Shown one piece after another: positions 32,886 to 45,800 of a DNA stretch of 64,000 nt (position 1 is the stretch's first letter; each line of letters opens with the position of its first letter). Origin of the DNA: Nelumbo lutea (taxonomy: Eukaryota; Streptophyta; Magnoliopsida; Proteales; Nelumbonaceae); contig JAKGHH010000005.1 in assembly GCA_022828595.1 (NCBI GenBank), positions 59,577,655-59,641,654 of the forward strand, in the 5' to 3' direction. The notes beneath the pieces were generated by a model. That model was not told where the DNA came from and searched no databases. It saw only the letters and a list, made by a program, of their open reading frames with translations. The translations under genes were made by a program, and so were the position numbers.

Positions 32886-33590
32886 GGGCTGTCAATGGGT
32901 TGCTCTACTCTCTCAAATTGAGCTGATCGAACCAAACAGTTATATGGCTTCATTCCAATTAATAATTAGGTTGATTTTGGTTCTTGCTTGTTCCGAACCA
33001 ATTATTGAGCTGATAGTATATAAAGGTTTTCTAATTTTATTATAATTTTTGTTATATTTTGTCTAAAACGATAAATTTGATACATAATATATGAAGATCA
33101 ATTTTAATTAAAAACACTTGATTTATTAACATATAAATAATTTACTATCATTTTTATTGATGTTATATTATTGAAATGAAGTTTTAAATTGTTATTAATA
33201 TAGACAATTATAAATGTTAGTATAATAAGGTCTAATCAGGTCAGACCCAATTATCTTAATTAATAATTGGGATGGTGATGGGTCTACGATTCTGTCCTAA
33301 TTAATAATCAGTTCAGGATTGATACACCCTATCGTGAATCAGACCCAACTGCTGACAGCCTTAGGAGTAAAGACAGACCAAAACTGTACAAATTATTTTA
33401 ATTAGGATAATTGGGTCTGGCCCATTTATACTTGACATCTATATCTATGATAATAACAACTTAAAACTTCATTTTTAATAATATAATCTTAAATAAAACC
33501 CCTAAAATAGTAAATTGATTATATGTTTAATAAAGTAAGAGTTTTAAACCAAATATAACAAAAATTACGATAAAACCAAGAAATGTAAAA
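32886..33590. mobile_element. AT-rich foldback element(s)
   Basis: Arms at about 33036-33246 and 33415-33576 are inverted copies, for example TATATTATTGAAATGAAGTT against AACTTCATTTTTAATAATAT. GGGGCTGTCAATGGG near 32886 and TGACAGCC near 33354 may be the ends of another, overlapping element. Boundaries and class are uncertain. Confidence 0.55.
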
Positions 33591-34544
33591 AGGAATTTTT
33601 ACAAGAAAGATAACAAGGTTTACTCAATTTGGCAAAATCCATTAACTTTACAAAATAATGCCAAATTACGTTAGTGGAAAAAATGATTTTTAGGACAAAA
33701 TAATCTCTGCATTGTGACTTCTGCTGTTCTACCTTTTCTATTTGAGAATTACTCACAGACATGACAACAAAGCTGCAAGTACCAATGAACCAAGGTTAGT
33801 TCACTAACCCCTTTACACAAGGCATTACTTCAACCAACCAAAGGCATTCTCAAATTCAACAAAGGCATCATTAAGCCAACTTGAGCGGCCTGCCACCATG
33901 ACTGTTGTTACTGCCTTGTTCATGAATTTAGTGATCATCATGAGACTGAAATTTAATTGGGTGACGAGGAGATTGGAAAAAGCCCACCACTAAATTGATT
34001 AGGTGATGGTTCAAACAATTAGACCGTCCAGATCAACAATGGGTTAAAAGCATTGTATGCAATTATGAACGGGTCCAAATTCCTTTCCCACAAAGGTTTT
34101 GTGGGGAAGGAGATCCCATATGAACATATACGAATTTACATTGAAACTTCAAATACACATAATTCAGTGTGCTGCGTTGGTTTGATAGCAAATAAGAAAG
34201 AAATAGAAAGTGTTGAGAACAAATTCTTAACAAATTTTAAGAAATTTCCCTTCTTAAAAACAAAAATCCCCTCAACTTTTTGTTACTTATTTATTTATTT
34301 TTTTATCAAACCAAACTCCAAACGTACTCCCTCCTCCTGAAGTGTATCTCCGATCAAGTATTCCGCCCATAAACCCTCATGGAGCATGTGATAGTATATA
34401 ATGCAGTACTTGCTTTTGCTTCACATCAAAACCATAAAAATTAAACTTGAATGTTTTAATATTATCATTATATAATGTTAATGTTTCTTAGTAGTTGTTA
34501 TCCAAATATTTTAATTTTTAAATCAATGATTTTTTTTTTTAAAT
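33591..34544. other. Non-coding stretch
   Basis: A short hairpin (TTCCTTTCCCACAAAGG / TTTTGTGGGGAAGGA) lies near 34080-34112. Nothing recognised as coding. Confidence 0.4.
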
Positions 34545-34549
34545 CATAT

Positions 34550-35465
34550 TGGTGGAGGATGATTTGACCCGACCTACTAAGACCATGACATGTGGATCTA
34601 ACTCAGCATGAGCAACAACTTAGCATCACGACCTGACCCCGGTTAAGTAACGAGCCTGTAGAGCAGCTCGCTACGTCATAGCTCGCTATAGGGGTAGTTC
34701 GCTACAACGCGAGCTCCAGGTCCCCCGAGCTACCGAGAAGAAGGAAATACTCCAAGACTATTTCAACTCGTGAGTTAGGGAAACTAGTTTGCTTCAGCAA
34801 GAACTGCCCCAAAGACGAACCTTGATGAGGGTCACCTCGAAATACTCCTAAGAGCTTGCTACAAAGTAGGTTACTACGTGACAGGGTAGCTCGCTACAAA
34901 GTAACTCGTGACTAAGCAACGCGACACTCTCAGAAAGCTTCTATTTGATAAGACCGTACTCGTCAGACTACACCACGTCTCTCGATTGACGACACAGTCC
35001 CTGCCCATTTGACAATCTACACCCACGTCTTTCGATAGATGGTGGCGTGCCTGTCCCTTTAAAACATGTTACTCATCCAAGCGGGTAGTACATTGTAACG
35101 ATTACTTGTGCAGCCCTGTCAGGTAACGATTGCGGCAGGAACCCAGTGGCGGTTACACCTGATTTGACAAGAACGCCCCTATAAAAGCCCTTTTATCGAA
35201 GGAGAGAACTCTCTTTCGAATTAGATCTGAACTTGAATTCTTACTTGCTCACGAGCTAATCTCGAGATATAGTGATCTAGCGCGACCTACACTCTTAGCC
35301 TTTTATACTATTTTCTTCCTCCCTGGCGTTCTAACTTAAGCTTCGGAGTATTCCTGTCGGAAAAGTCCCCCAGAAATCCTTCATCTTCCTCTTTTCAGGT
35401 GCCATTCGTTGCCACTAAGGAACCAGTCAACAGACAGGTAGGAGTGTCTGGATCGTGCCGCATCA
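34550..35465 (+). repeat. Solo LTR of the element A family
   Basis: Starts TGGTGGAGGATGATTTGACC and ends TCGTGCCGCATCA, matching the reversed element A LTR (TGATGAAGCATGATTTGACC ... TCGTGCTACATCA). CATAT (34545-34549) and CATAC (35466-35470) are a near-match 5-bp target duplication. A TATA box CTATAAAAG lies near 35179. There is no internal sequence. Confidence 0.85.
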
Positions 35466-35494
35466 CATACCATTGAATTAAGATATTTAAAGAA

Positions 35495-36012
35495 AGGGTT
35501 ATTATCAGATAATAAGTCCCCCTCACTTTTCTAACATTCTCCTAAATTACCCTAATTTTTCAATACCTCCAAGAGCCCTCAATGATTGTATGCGTTCACT
35601 CAGTTTAATTTTAGTGATCATGACATAATTGATCTACATGTGCAATTTTTAATGACAAAACTAACCTTGACCAATCACTCTACCCTATTAATTAACTTTT
35701 TTATATGATAAAAATACCTTGGTTGATTTCTCTCCTCCATTTCATTTCCTATTTTATTTTGATTCATCTAACAACATATCAATGGTTCCATTTACCCACC
35801 AATAGTTCAATTTGAGAGAATTGTGAACCTATTTTTTAGTTTTGGGTCAAAGGATGCAGTTGAATAAAAGGGTATCATTGTAACGTTGCAAAAATAATTA
35901 GTTTTCTAACAACAAATGTACGATAGATAGGGCTTTGGATGTATCGAAAAGGCATGGGAAATTTTTAAGAGAAAGTTAAAAAAGTAGAGGGATATTTTAA
36001 ATAATAATCCCT
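35495..36012. mobile_element. TIR element with 8-bp target duplication
   Basis: Inverted ends of about 85 bp (AGGGTTATTATCAGATAATA ... TTAAATAATAATCCCT). TTAAAGAA lies on both sides (35487-35494 and 36013-36020). An 8-bp duplication suits hAT-type or short Mutator-type elements. No transposase. Confidence 0.75.
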
Positions 36013-36020
36013 TTAAAGAA

Positions 36021-37690
36021 GTAAACAAAAATTTTCAAAAGAATCTATATTATACCTTTATTTGTATTTGTTGATGGCCAACTCTTCCTTCCGTAGAGTC
36101 AATGATGGAATAAAAAGTTAAAAATTGATTTAAGAAAATAAACAAAATAAAAAAAAAGATATTGAAATAATATAACTATATAAGCATATTTAGTATCAGT
36201 TTCATAATATATATTTTGAAATCAAAACTAATACTTTTATTATTAAGGGCACTGCTGCACTTCAGTTTCATGGTTAAAGCCCAAAGGGGGCATAAACCCC
36301 AGGAGAGGGAAGCTCACCCTGGTCAGGCCCATGATCAACCCTAGTCCCTAGATGGCTAGATCCATCCGGTATGTGTTCAAACTGGAACCCATGTGCGAGT
36401 TCTATGGCTAATTGGCTGTAACTACCAGAAGAGTTGGATGTTGGAGAAAGACAAATGCAGAGCCATATATGTGGAATGATAGAATTTGTAGAGAGAGAGA
36501 CATGGCCGGCTCAAATGATTAGCCTCCCTCATGGACCTCATGGACCTCATGGTTGTTAGTTGGCATCTGGCGATCCACTTTTGATGCATTCTCCTCTCAA
36601 CCATTGACGACGCCAGCTGAGCTGACATTCATCACTAAACAAAAAAGTTGAAGCAGTCAAGGTCAGGGTTAGGCATTAGAATTTGAGTTTGTCCGGGCAA
36701 GGTGGTAGGTGTGTGGGTGTGACTTTGACTGTATTGTAACTTCCTTACGCACCTCTACCACGTGATCTAATCGCCCAATGACCCAAATGCCTGAGCCATG
36801 AGCCAGTCCATGAGGTAGGTTTCTAATCTTATTTATTTATTTTTTGACAATCAACTACTGTAGTTGAGGAATTCATGATTTTGAGGTAGGTCTGATTTGG
36901 GAATTCATGTATTGGGTGGGTTGGTATTGGTCTTTAAAACATTAAAACTCCACCAAATCCTAAGCCCAAAGGTTGTTGGACTTTTCTTTATCTCATTCTT
37001 CTATATATATATATATATATAATTTTGGTTGCATAAAAAGGAGAGAGAGTCGTCAGGACACCACTGTAATTCATAAATCATAAGCAAATCCTCTAAGTTA
37101 AGACGGTTTATTAGCAAAAATGTGTGTGCCCACTCTTCTTTTCTCTTTTACACAATTACACTCTTCTCTTTTACCTTAAGACTCCAAGAGGCCAAGACCC
37201 AAGTGGCCAAGTCCAAGGTCAAGAGACCTAAAATAAAACCCTTTTTGGGCCTCAGCCTCATCAAATCGAGCTAACCCTCCACCTCCATCTAACTCTCTTC
37301 TCCGTATATTCAGCACCACATCCATAGAGATAATGCAATGTGCCTCTACCTGATTTATAGCGTAGTGAAAATAGTATTGGACGGCCTTTAAATAAAAAAG
37401 AAAATGGTGTTGGACGGTCCGGATTCACAGCTGCCTGACCCACGTGGTTCTTGTCAAGCATTAGCCGTGGGACTCAAAGTACGGACAGTGAGTAATACGT
37501 TTAAGTTTAACCGCCCTTTTTATGTTTTGTTTTTCTTTGGGTCTCTCTAGAGTCTAGACCTAGAGAGACACCGGATTCAGTCAGTTCAAGGCTGTTCGAA
37601 CAATAACAATCTTCTTCCTAAATCCTAGTTGTAGTTGTCTTAATACACGCATACACACACATTCCAATTGAAACATACACACACCAACCC
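36021..37690. other. Non-coding stretch upstream of the PGAM-like gene
   Basis: A (TA)n tract lies near 37004-37021. 36240-36440 is moderately GC-rich and repeat-like but has no class I can name. 37560-37990 is probably leader or promoter sequence of the next gene. No coding sequence recognised. Confidence 0.4.
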
Positions 37691-38007
37691 ACTTAGCTGC
37701 TACGCGCGCCCTTGAGTTTGTCGACTTGGACGAATTTATAAACGCCACCTTGGGGGTCGCCGTGTCAGCCTCTGTTCTTCGCCTTCCTAACGCACGCCAC
37801 CATTCTGCATATTTCCTTTCTTCACATCTGCTTTTCTTGATCTCTTCTACTCCCTTCCCTCTTTCCAGATTCGTATCAGTTTTTTCTCCGGTTCGCACAT
37901 TCTTCTTCGTTAACCACTGTTCTAAAATCCAGGAGTTTTTCTCTCTTCCTTATTTTGCCTCGGTTTCATCGGAACCATCCTGCGCTTTTTCTTTTTATTT
38001 TTTCAAG

Positions 38008-38841
38008 GTAAGCCTTTTATTCTGATTTCTTAACGATCTTTTCCCTTACACGACCTGGTTTTCTTTGCATTGCCTCTTTGGTAGACTGCTATTCCCCTTC
38101 CTATTGGGTTTCCTTCTCTTGATTATTAATTCTTCTATATATGTTTTCCAATTTCTACGATTATGTGGTTGTAGGTTTTTGTTCTAAATAGTTCTCTTTG
38201 GAATCTTGGGTCAAAAGAACTCTTTTTACTTGATTGTTGTTGTTGTTATTATTATATTAGGGGGGAAATACAACTTCGGAATTTGTATTGTCAACTCGTT
38301 CTTTCTGGGTTGTTGGACAAGATGCAGGGGCTTATTTAAGGAAAAATTGTTATCTTATTTGTCTTTTGTTATGTTTTAGTTTTTGAGACATTAAGTTGGA
38401 TTTGATAAATAATGGGTTCATCTGAAATTCCTTGTTGGTGCATGCCCAAATCTTTCTTTCCCTTATTGGCTATACTTGATCAAAGATGATTTTTTTTAAT
38501 TGCGAAATTATTTCTAATTTCTTTTCAATTCTAATAATAATATGGAATTGTTATGTAACTGGCGTAGGCTTTAGGTGCTTGATTAATGCATTCCTGCAAA
38601 CCGGAGGTCGAAGTTAAATCCTTTATTTTCTGCATTGTTATCTAACATGTTTTCTGACGTTTCTGTGAAGTAAATTTTATATGTTTTCTTTCTTTGATGT
38701 ATGTTATCCAAATCTTTTTCTGAGGGTACCTGTTTTTATGATTTTATCGTTTCTGTTTTCTTTTCTGTTGCCATTAAATGGACCGAATCCATCTCTCTAA
38801 TATATTTTCTGACATAACTCCTTCTTGAACTGCACCTGCAG
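38008..38841 (+). other. Predicted 5'-UTR intron of the PGAM-like gene
   Basis: A good donor (CAAG|GTAAGCC, GT at 38008) follows a CT-rich leader. A good acceptor (CACCTGCAG, ending 38841) lies eight bases before the start ATG. A leader intron is common in plant genes. Splicing is inferred. Confidence 0.6.
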
Positions 38842-38848
38842 TTTCAGG

Positions 38849-40875
38849 ATGGCTGCTGTTTCCTTACACCAAGCGTTTGGGACCATTCAGACCCACGGGT
38901 TTTGCAACGAATCTGGTTCTCAGCAGAGATTCGGTAATTTTTCAGTGAAATTGGTTTCAAAAGGCTTTGGGGTTGACGTTAGACTGTTGAAAAGAGGAAG
39001 TTGTAGCTCTAGTGGTTGGAAATTGCATGTAATTCAAGCATCAACATCCAACACTTCAGTGGCTGATCCAGTTTCATCTCCCTCAAACAACAATATAAAC
39101 GACTCTCGAAAGAAATCAAGTAGGTTGATTCTTTCTATGCAGGTTTTGAATTTTGTAAACTGTGGCATGTGCACTTATCTTGCCTTGCTATATTTATGCT
39201 TTAAATTGTACATCTCAAAGACGGGAATACTTTCAATGCCAAGTTAGCTTTAGTTAAATTTACTTGGGTATTCTGGAAATTAATGGGGTTCTTTTGTCAC
39301 AACCTTTAAAGTTCATTTTTTTGGCATCTATTTCAGGTGAAACTGCTTTGATCTTGATTCGGCATGGTGAGTCTTTGTGGAATGAGAAGAACCTGTTTAC
39401 AGGTTGTGTTGATGTTCCCTTGACCAAGAAGGGTGTTGAAGAGGCAATTGAAGCTGGCAAGAGAATTAGTAATATACCTGTCGACATGATCTATACATCT
39501 GCATTGATTCGTGCACAGATGACTGCTATGCTTGCCATGACACAGCATCGCCGCAAGAAGGTATTTCTGCATAGATCATCATCATCATCATCTAAGCCTT
39601 GTTTAGGGTTGGCTACATGAATCCTGTTTCTCCTATTTATGAGCACAAAAAGACAATACTTGATCCTTGACCATGAGAGTTTGGCTTTCAACCTGACACA
39701 ACCCTCCTCCTATATCCAGCTTGGGACCTGTGGTGTAAGACAAACTTGCACTGATGGAGGGGACATTTGGCAAGTCTTTTTGAAAGATATTCTGGAAGCT
39801 CCGATAGTTAAAAGGCGATGTGACCTTTTGCATGGCTTGAAGACCCTTTGGTTAAGGCACATCTTTTCGAGTGTCTTTCTGCATAAAGATGAATTGAAAA
39901 AAAGGCGAGAAGCTTCATTTGGAACTTCCCAAAAATAGTCCAAAATGGGCTTCCCGCATCTTTTTGAGGCTGTGGCTTATAGACAACAAGATGTTCAATC
40001 CACTTTATTTCTGCATAGATTCATGATATTGAGACAACAAATGTTGGTCTTTATTTTGAGGCAATTGCATGTGTATTCTGTCTGGCATTGGGCCTGAGAA
40101 AAGGCTTAAGAAGTAACAACACTTAATGTATTTAACAGTAGTTGCTTAGTTTATAATGTTTGTCTCCATGAGGCATTACCAACATGGTGTTCCAATTCCA
40201 ACCTGCCAACTGTAGCTGTCTTGTAAGCATCAATTGGTTTATGCTTGGCACTTGAATATCTTGGATGATAGTACTGAGAAGGTGTCCCTACTATCTCCAT
40301 ATGCATCTTGGTGTAATCATGTAAAAGCGCAAGTCTAAATATTCATCAGTTATTAAAATATACATTAGTGTATTTATCCCAATTCGCATTTTGTAGGTGC
40401 CAATAATCATGCACAATGAGAGTGAACAGGCAAAAGCATGGAGTCAGATCTTCAGTGAAGACACTAAGAAACAATCTATTCCAGTTATAGCAGCTTGGCA
40501 ATTAAATGAAAGAATGTAAGTACTTCCCCCTGTGTTTGGTTTTACACAAATTTTCACCCATCCTAGCATGAGGGTATATTATGCATTTTTCTCTACAGGT
40601 ATGGAGAGTTACAGGGTCTAAATAAGCAGGAAACTGCAGATAAATATGGAAAAGAGCAAGTGCATGAATGGCGTCGTAGTTATGATATTCCTCCTCCCAA
40701 TGGTGAGAGCCTGGAAATGTGTGCTGAAAGAGCTGTTGCCTATTTCAAGGAAAATGTAAGTATCATTATGAAATTCTTTCTATCTTATGTTCTTGTAACA
40801 TCACTAGGTATTAGTGTTTGGATATCCATCTCCAAAAGTTGAAGGGAGGCTGTACTTCTGCTGTTTTAGTTTTCC

Positions 40876-40915
<40 letters not shown>

Positions 40916-43089
40916 TCTGTGTGGAAAACCATCTCAGATTAAGAGGATTTATTGCAGATTGAACCTCAACTTCTATCTGGGAAGCATGTAATGATTGCTG
41001 CACATGGGAACTCACTGAGGTCCATTATTATGTATCTTGACAAACTGACATCCCAGGAGGTGAAAACATTGTCTATATTGCCATGCTCGTATATTTCCTA
41101 TACTTTATTTTATTTTTCCCTTTTATGACGCTGCTATGTTTCTTCTACAGGTCATTAGCTTAGAACTATCAACTGGGATTCCTATGCTCTACATATTTAA
41201 AGAAGGGAAATTTATCAGGAGAGGTAGTCCAGTGGGACCTACAGAGGCTGGTGTTTATGCTTATACTAGAGTAAGCAACTTCTTCCACATTGTTTTTGCA
41301 ATTTTATGAACTTATCCAAGTTTTAAATTTTGAATTTGCTATTTATTCTGGTAGGTATTTTAAACAGCACTTGAACATGCCATGAGATATGCCATTAAAC
41401 AGGCCAGCAGATTATCTGTTTCTTACTCTCTTATGAGAGATTAGTCAAATACTCCAGAAATTGTTTTGATGTTAGTTTTTTAGTACTGTTAGTATGCCTT
41501 GAGGGTTCAGGGGAAAATTCTGTATGTGGTAAGAAAAAAGAATTCAAAACTTAGGTTTTGTATTATTGTCTTTATACATGTCTTTGTTACCGTAGAGGCT
41601 TTGAGCCTGGTTAGGACCATGGTTCAAAGTATCGATACGATACGTCCAATATGGGGCGTATTGTATCGTTTCTTTTGAAAAAGATACGGTCCGAAACGCT
41701 TGTTTCCAGGTGTTTTGGACCCCCAATTTTTTTTAATAATAAAAAATATCATATAAGCTTCCCAAAAAACTAAACTTTGAAAAAAAAAAACTAAAAAATG
41801 AAGTATGTATTGGTCGTTTCTAAGTACTGATACGATATGACCGACACTCGTATCATATCACTACTTTGAACCTTGGTTAGGACCTAAAATATGTGTATGG
41901 CATGTTCCTTTGATATATGTGTAATACACCCAAAATTATGTAGAAAATGTGCCTTCCTGACCAGAGTAGATCTTGAAATCTTTGCTGTGATTTACAATAC
42001 TTGTCAAACTGGTCCACTAGGTTCAATTTGCCTGTGCTTCTGTTCAAGTTAATTGACATGAAATTGGTAAAATGGGTCAAACTGGAATATGCTAGAATCT
42101 GTTGATTTCCTTGGTGTGTCCTAATTGTGTTTTGTTGGAGTCCGTGGTTCTGTTCTTGAAGAGGTCCTGTAATTTGACTCTCAGTGAACTTTGTGTTATA
42201 GATTGCTTCTATCAATCTCTGGAGCCCTTCTATGTTCCAGTTATATCTGGTTATGAATCTCGGTATCTTAGCTTTCAAGAAGCTTTGCTATCTCATCCAT
42301 ATATTTTGAATTATGAAACTACTTTGGACTAGAAAATTCTTAGTTGACTCCTTAAAGCCCATTATTATTCAATATTCAGATAATATTTTGACTTTTTATA
42401 GTGGTTTCATCTCGTAAAATTTAATTGAACTCATTAGTACAACAAGCTAATTAAATCCAGTCCCCCTTTTTCTCTTCCCCTAAAATGGGAGAAAGAGAAA
42501 AGAAAAAGGAACAAGACTAGAAGCACTAGGTTAGCAGTGGGGCAGTGTTCATAATTATACACTGTTTCTCCTTTAAATGTTTCATTAATGCAAGATACCG
42601 TATGTAATAAAAAAAAGAAAAAGATAGGAAAGAAGAGCTAAGGTAATAACTTAGCAATGAAGAAAAAAAAGATGAAACAAAGGGATATGTTTTGAATAAA
42701 TCCTGTTTGGGGTGCCTCGGGATTGGCTGCTAGAGGATCCGTTTAAAGATGCTGGTGTTCTCTCTAGTCGGATAGTATATCATGTTTATTTGTGGCCGAA
42801 GTGACACATGGAGAATGGGTTAATTTATTACCTTAGAGAACGAGTGTAATGCGCATAGGTTGAATTTCTGAACTCGTGGCTCAATCAAATAAACTATGCT
42901 GTGTTACTTCACAACATGGAAATAAAGGGACCCTGGCTGTATCTGATTGATTTTGTTCTTGTATCTACTGTATATATTTATACTGAAGGGAAAAAAAAGC
43001 TGATGAGACCCTTGCCATTTGCTACTGTTTCTTCTGTGCAGAGTTTGGCTCTTTACAGGCAAAAGTTGGATGAAATGGTGTCTCATTAA
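38849..43089 (+). CDS. Plastid-type 2,3-bisphosphoglycerate-dependent phosphoglycerate mutase-like protein
   Basis: Spliced CDS join(38849-39119, 39337-39560, 40397-40515, 40599-40755, 40958-41059, 41151-41270, 43042-43089), 346 residues; all introns are GT-AG and phases agree. Residues 1-85 are Ser-rich and basic with no domain, as expected of a plastid transit peptide. The mutase core has [10 protein letters not shown] (catalytic His100), [14 protein letters not shown] (acidic Glu203) and [10 protein letters not shown] (second His273). The family interconverts 3- and 2-phosphoglycerate through a phosphohistidine. The Arg-His-Gly motif, the Glu and the distal His are all present. The final exon codes for 15 residues ([15 protein letters not shown]). 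Whether it acts as a true mutase or another histidine phosphatase in the plant is not decided by sequence. Intron 6 is long (1771 bp) and contains a MITE. Confidence 0.95.
40879..40911. repeat. (TC)n microsatellite in PGAM-like intron 4
   Basis: About 16 TC units between coding exons 4 and 5. Confidence 0.9.
41619..41873. mobile_element. MITE in PGAM-like intron 6 with 11-bp target duplication
   Basis: TGGTTAGGACC flanks both sides (41608-41618 and 41874-41884). Ends ATGGTTCAAAGTATCGATACG and CGTATCATATCACTACTTTG are inverted relatives. 255 bp, non-coding. The long duplication suits a Mutator-derived MITE. Confidence 0.82.
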
Positions 43090-44277
43090 CTTGATTCAAA
43101 TGAAGGGTAGAACCAAGTTTGTTTTCATCCTTTTTTATTGTACAGGTTTCATCGACTCTCTCTTATAGGCCTATTTGTTTATTTATGCAGGTGGTCATTA
43201 TGTGTTTGTATCCTCAACATTCATTCATATTGGTGTTATATCGAGTTATCATTGTACTTGTCGATAGGAGTATTTTTTTAAACAATATAGATAGACTAGA
43301 GAGTTTCAGTTCAGCCGTGGATAAGCAAGCTAGATTGTTAGCGTTTTTCATTTTGGGTTGATTGCTACAGTACCCGGCTATTTTGTGGATTTAAGATGTA
43401 GAACTTGTAGTTCTGTAACAGAGACTGCTTTTTTCTTTTTGTTTGAAATAAGAGAATATAATTCTTTTGTTATTTTTATGTTCATTTGTTTATCTATTGT
43501 AATGTTCATGCTAAAGAATGGCGCAGTTTGAATATTTATCCAACGTCACTGTTCGATTTCTTGCATTATTTTTGTGTATCGAGTACCACGAAGATGGAAA
43601 TCTATCTCGTGGAAATAATGTGAGTCCAATTCATTTTGATCTAGATTGGTTTCAATCCAAACCTTGTTCATTGACACATATATTTTTATCTTTTATTAAT
43701 GGACCAGATATTGGGTTAATCCAATCCAGTCCAATATAAATTTGTTACGGACAGATCAGGTCCAATCTAATTTAATAAATATTTTGGATCGGATTGGTCC
43801 AATCTAATATATTTTGTTGGTCTGTTCAATCCGTCCAAATTGATTTTGGATTCGTCCAATCTCTTTAATGATACGTGTGCCACGCACCGTTAAGTTCTAG
43901 ACCAAGTGTGAGGGCAGGTAATCCAGCTTGAGAGTGCAACCGTTGGGGTGCTGGAGATGCATCAGGGTCAGGGCTATGGGGATTGGTTCAATCTTTTGGG
44001 GGCGCTGGGGTACCTGCCCTGATTCATTGCCAAAGGGAAGTGGGGTCTGATACCTTTTTATTGGGATAATGGTAGAAGTTACTGAACTGAATGGCTTATT
44101 GCCTTGGGGGATGAATTATGCGATTTGGTAATTATGGAGCTCAACAGGTGCTGTTTTTCTGCATGCCACTGTTTTTCTCCATTTTCTTTTGTCTGGGACC
44201 TGACCATTGGTGTCGCCGTGTCCCGAACCTCCCCTTTAGTTTCACTTTAACAAAAAAACAAAACCTCCATTTCTTAC
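43090..44277. other. 3' flank of the PGAM-like gene and dispersed repeat
   Basis: The first ~400 bp is probably 3' UTR. 43610-43880 is the third copy of the TCCAATC-rich repeat (TTAATGGACCAGATATT, TTTTGTTGGTCTGTTCAATC). The rest is unassigned. Confidence 0.5.
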
Positions 44278-44598
44278 GGAAAATGTTAAGCCGGTGCATT
44301 ATTTTTTTAAAATATCCATTTTACCCTTTTGTATGTTAGTTAATATACTTTTATTAAAATACCCCCATTTGAAAATTGATTAAAAAACTCCCTTCAACTT
44401 ATTTATCCTTTTCTAATTTCTGAACTCAACCGTACAAAAAATGCAACTTTTTGATTTTTCTTCTAAACTATGTTTCAGGAAAGAGTAATCCTAAAAAGTT
44501 TGTCATTTTATTCCTCCTCTTTCAATGTCCCTTCACTCCATCGACTTAAGAAAAGGTAGCCGTTGACTCTTTCATTGTTGAAACTTATTTCAATTAGG

Positions 44599-45318
44599 TA
44601 AAGAAGCAACATCCGATGCTTGGGACAATGGGGTTTCTTTGAACTCCATTGACCTCTCTAATAACTTTCTTCAAGGTGGGTTCTCGAATTTCTTCACAAA
44701 CATGCCAAGTTCACATAAGACTAAACTCGCAAATAACCATTTGAGGTCAAACATTTCAGATATTGTATTACCAGATGTGCTTTCCTCTATTGATCTCTAC
44801 TCAAATAAACTCTATGGGCCACTATCAACATTTTTAAACACTAACAAAATCAGATTTCTGGAGCTTGTAGACATCTTAAGCAATCAAATCATAGTTGAGA
44901 TTTCAGAGTTCAGTGAAGGTTCAGGTTAGAAACTGCTGAACTTGGCAAGCAATAAAATTTCAGGTCAAATCCCATATCCAGTCTCAAACTTTATTGAACT
45001 AGAAAGGTTTGATGTTTCAAGGAACCAGATTAAGGGCACCATCCTTGCAAGCTTAGGCCAATTACCAAAGTTGCAATGATTCGACTTGTCCATCAATGCT
45101 CTTAGTGGCAAGACATCAATTCTCTCAGTGGCAAGATCCCAAACAGATTTTTAGGCCTACAAGTCTCAAACATGCAAGTTTTATGGCAAAAAAACCGTGG
45201 AGGGATACCACAAGGGAGGCCATTCAACATTTTCCCCGTGCCTACAAGAGTAGGGTCAATGAAATGTTGACCCAACTGCCAATGGGCATTTTTCATGCCC
45301 TATCAACACTATTAGATT
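44599..45318 (+). pseudogene. LRR receptor-like protein fragment
   Basis: Repeats of the plant extracellular LRR type are clear: SLNSIDLSNNFLQGGF, LANNHLRSNIS, SIDLYSNKLYGPLS, LNLASNKISGQIPYPVSNF, RFDVSRNQIKGTILASLGQL. Stops follow SEGSG, the QLPKLQ block and later segments, and the end (RPFNIFPVPTRVGS in another frame) recalls the loop before the membrane segment of receptor-like proteins. There is no signal peptide, no transmembrane segment and no kinase. It is a broken part of a cell-surface receptor gene, probably moved by the surrounding TIR element. Confidence 0.85.
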
Positions 45319-45499
45319 AGATTAAGAGACAATTCTATTTCATAATAACTGAAATCCTTCATTTTTTATTGAATACACTATTACACTAATTGTTTGCTTG
45401 TTTTCCAAGGGAAGCAGTCCATTAGATTTGATAGTGAATTTAGTTAGCTCTATACTCAATACTATTCAGGCTATTCAAGAATAAGAATTATATCATTCC

Positions 45500-45800
45500 A
45501 TGTATTAATAGTTGATCATGCAATTAGAGAGAGAGAAAGAGAGAGAGAGAGAGAGGATGTGGAATTGAAATTGGATTGCTATTATGAAATGGATTCCACT
45601 AACAAAATCCAATGATCAGAACTGGTTTAAGCATTTAATGATGGTAGTCAATCCATACATTAAGGTTACTCAAAATGGCCTCTATGAATATATCTTATAA
45701 TCTACCCTTCTTCTTCTTCTGCTTCTGCTTCTGCTTCCGCTTCCGCTTCCACTTCTGCTTCCCTCTCTGAGCTTCCTTGCTCCTGGTAAAGTAAACAGGC
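45500..45800. repeat. Microsatellites: (GA)n and (CTTCTG/CTTCCG)n
   Basis: A GA tract at about 45523-45554, and a TTCTTCTTCTGCTTCTG-type hexamer run at 45705-45770. On the minus strand the hexamer reads as Glu-Ala or Lys-Gln repeats, so it might be the charged tail of a captured gene; this is not decided. Confidence 0.6.

Noticed and set aside
34053..34340. 95-residue ORF
   Set aside because: Contains a hairpin repeat and an AT-rich end; looks like repeat DNA.
39639..39938. ORF in PGAM-like intron 2
   Set aside because: Lies wholly inside an intron between well-defined exons and has no domain.
45705..45770. Acidic or basic tail of a real gene encoded by the hexamer run
   Set aside because: Either frame is repetitive; without a flanking domain it cannot be told from a microsatellite.
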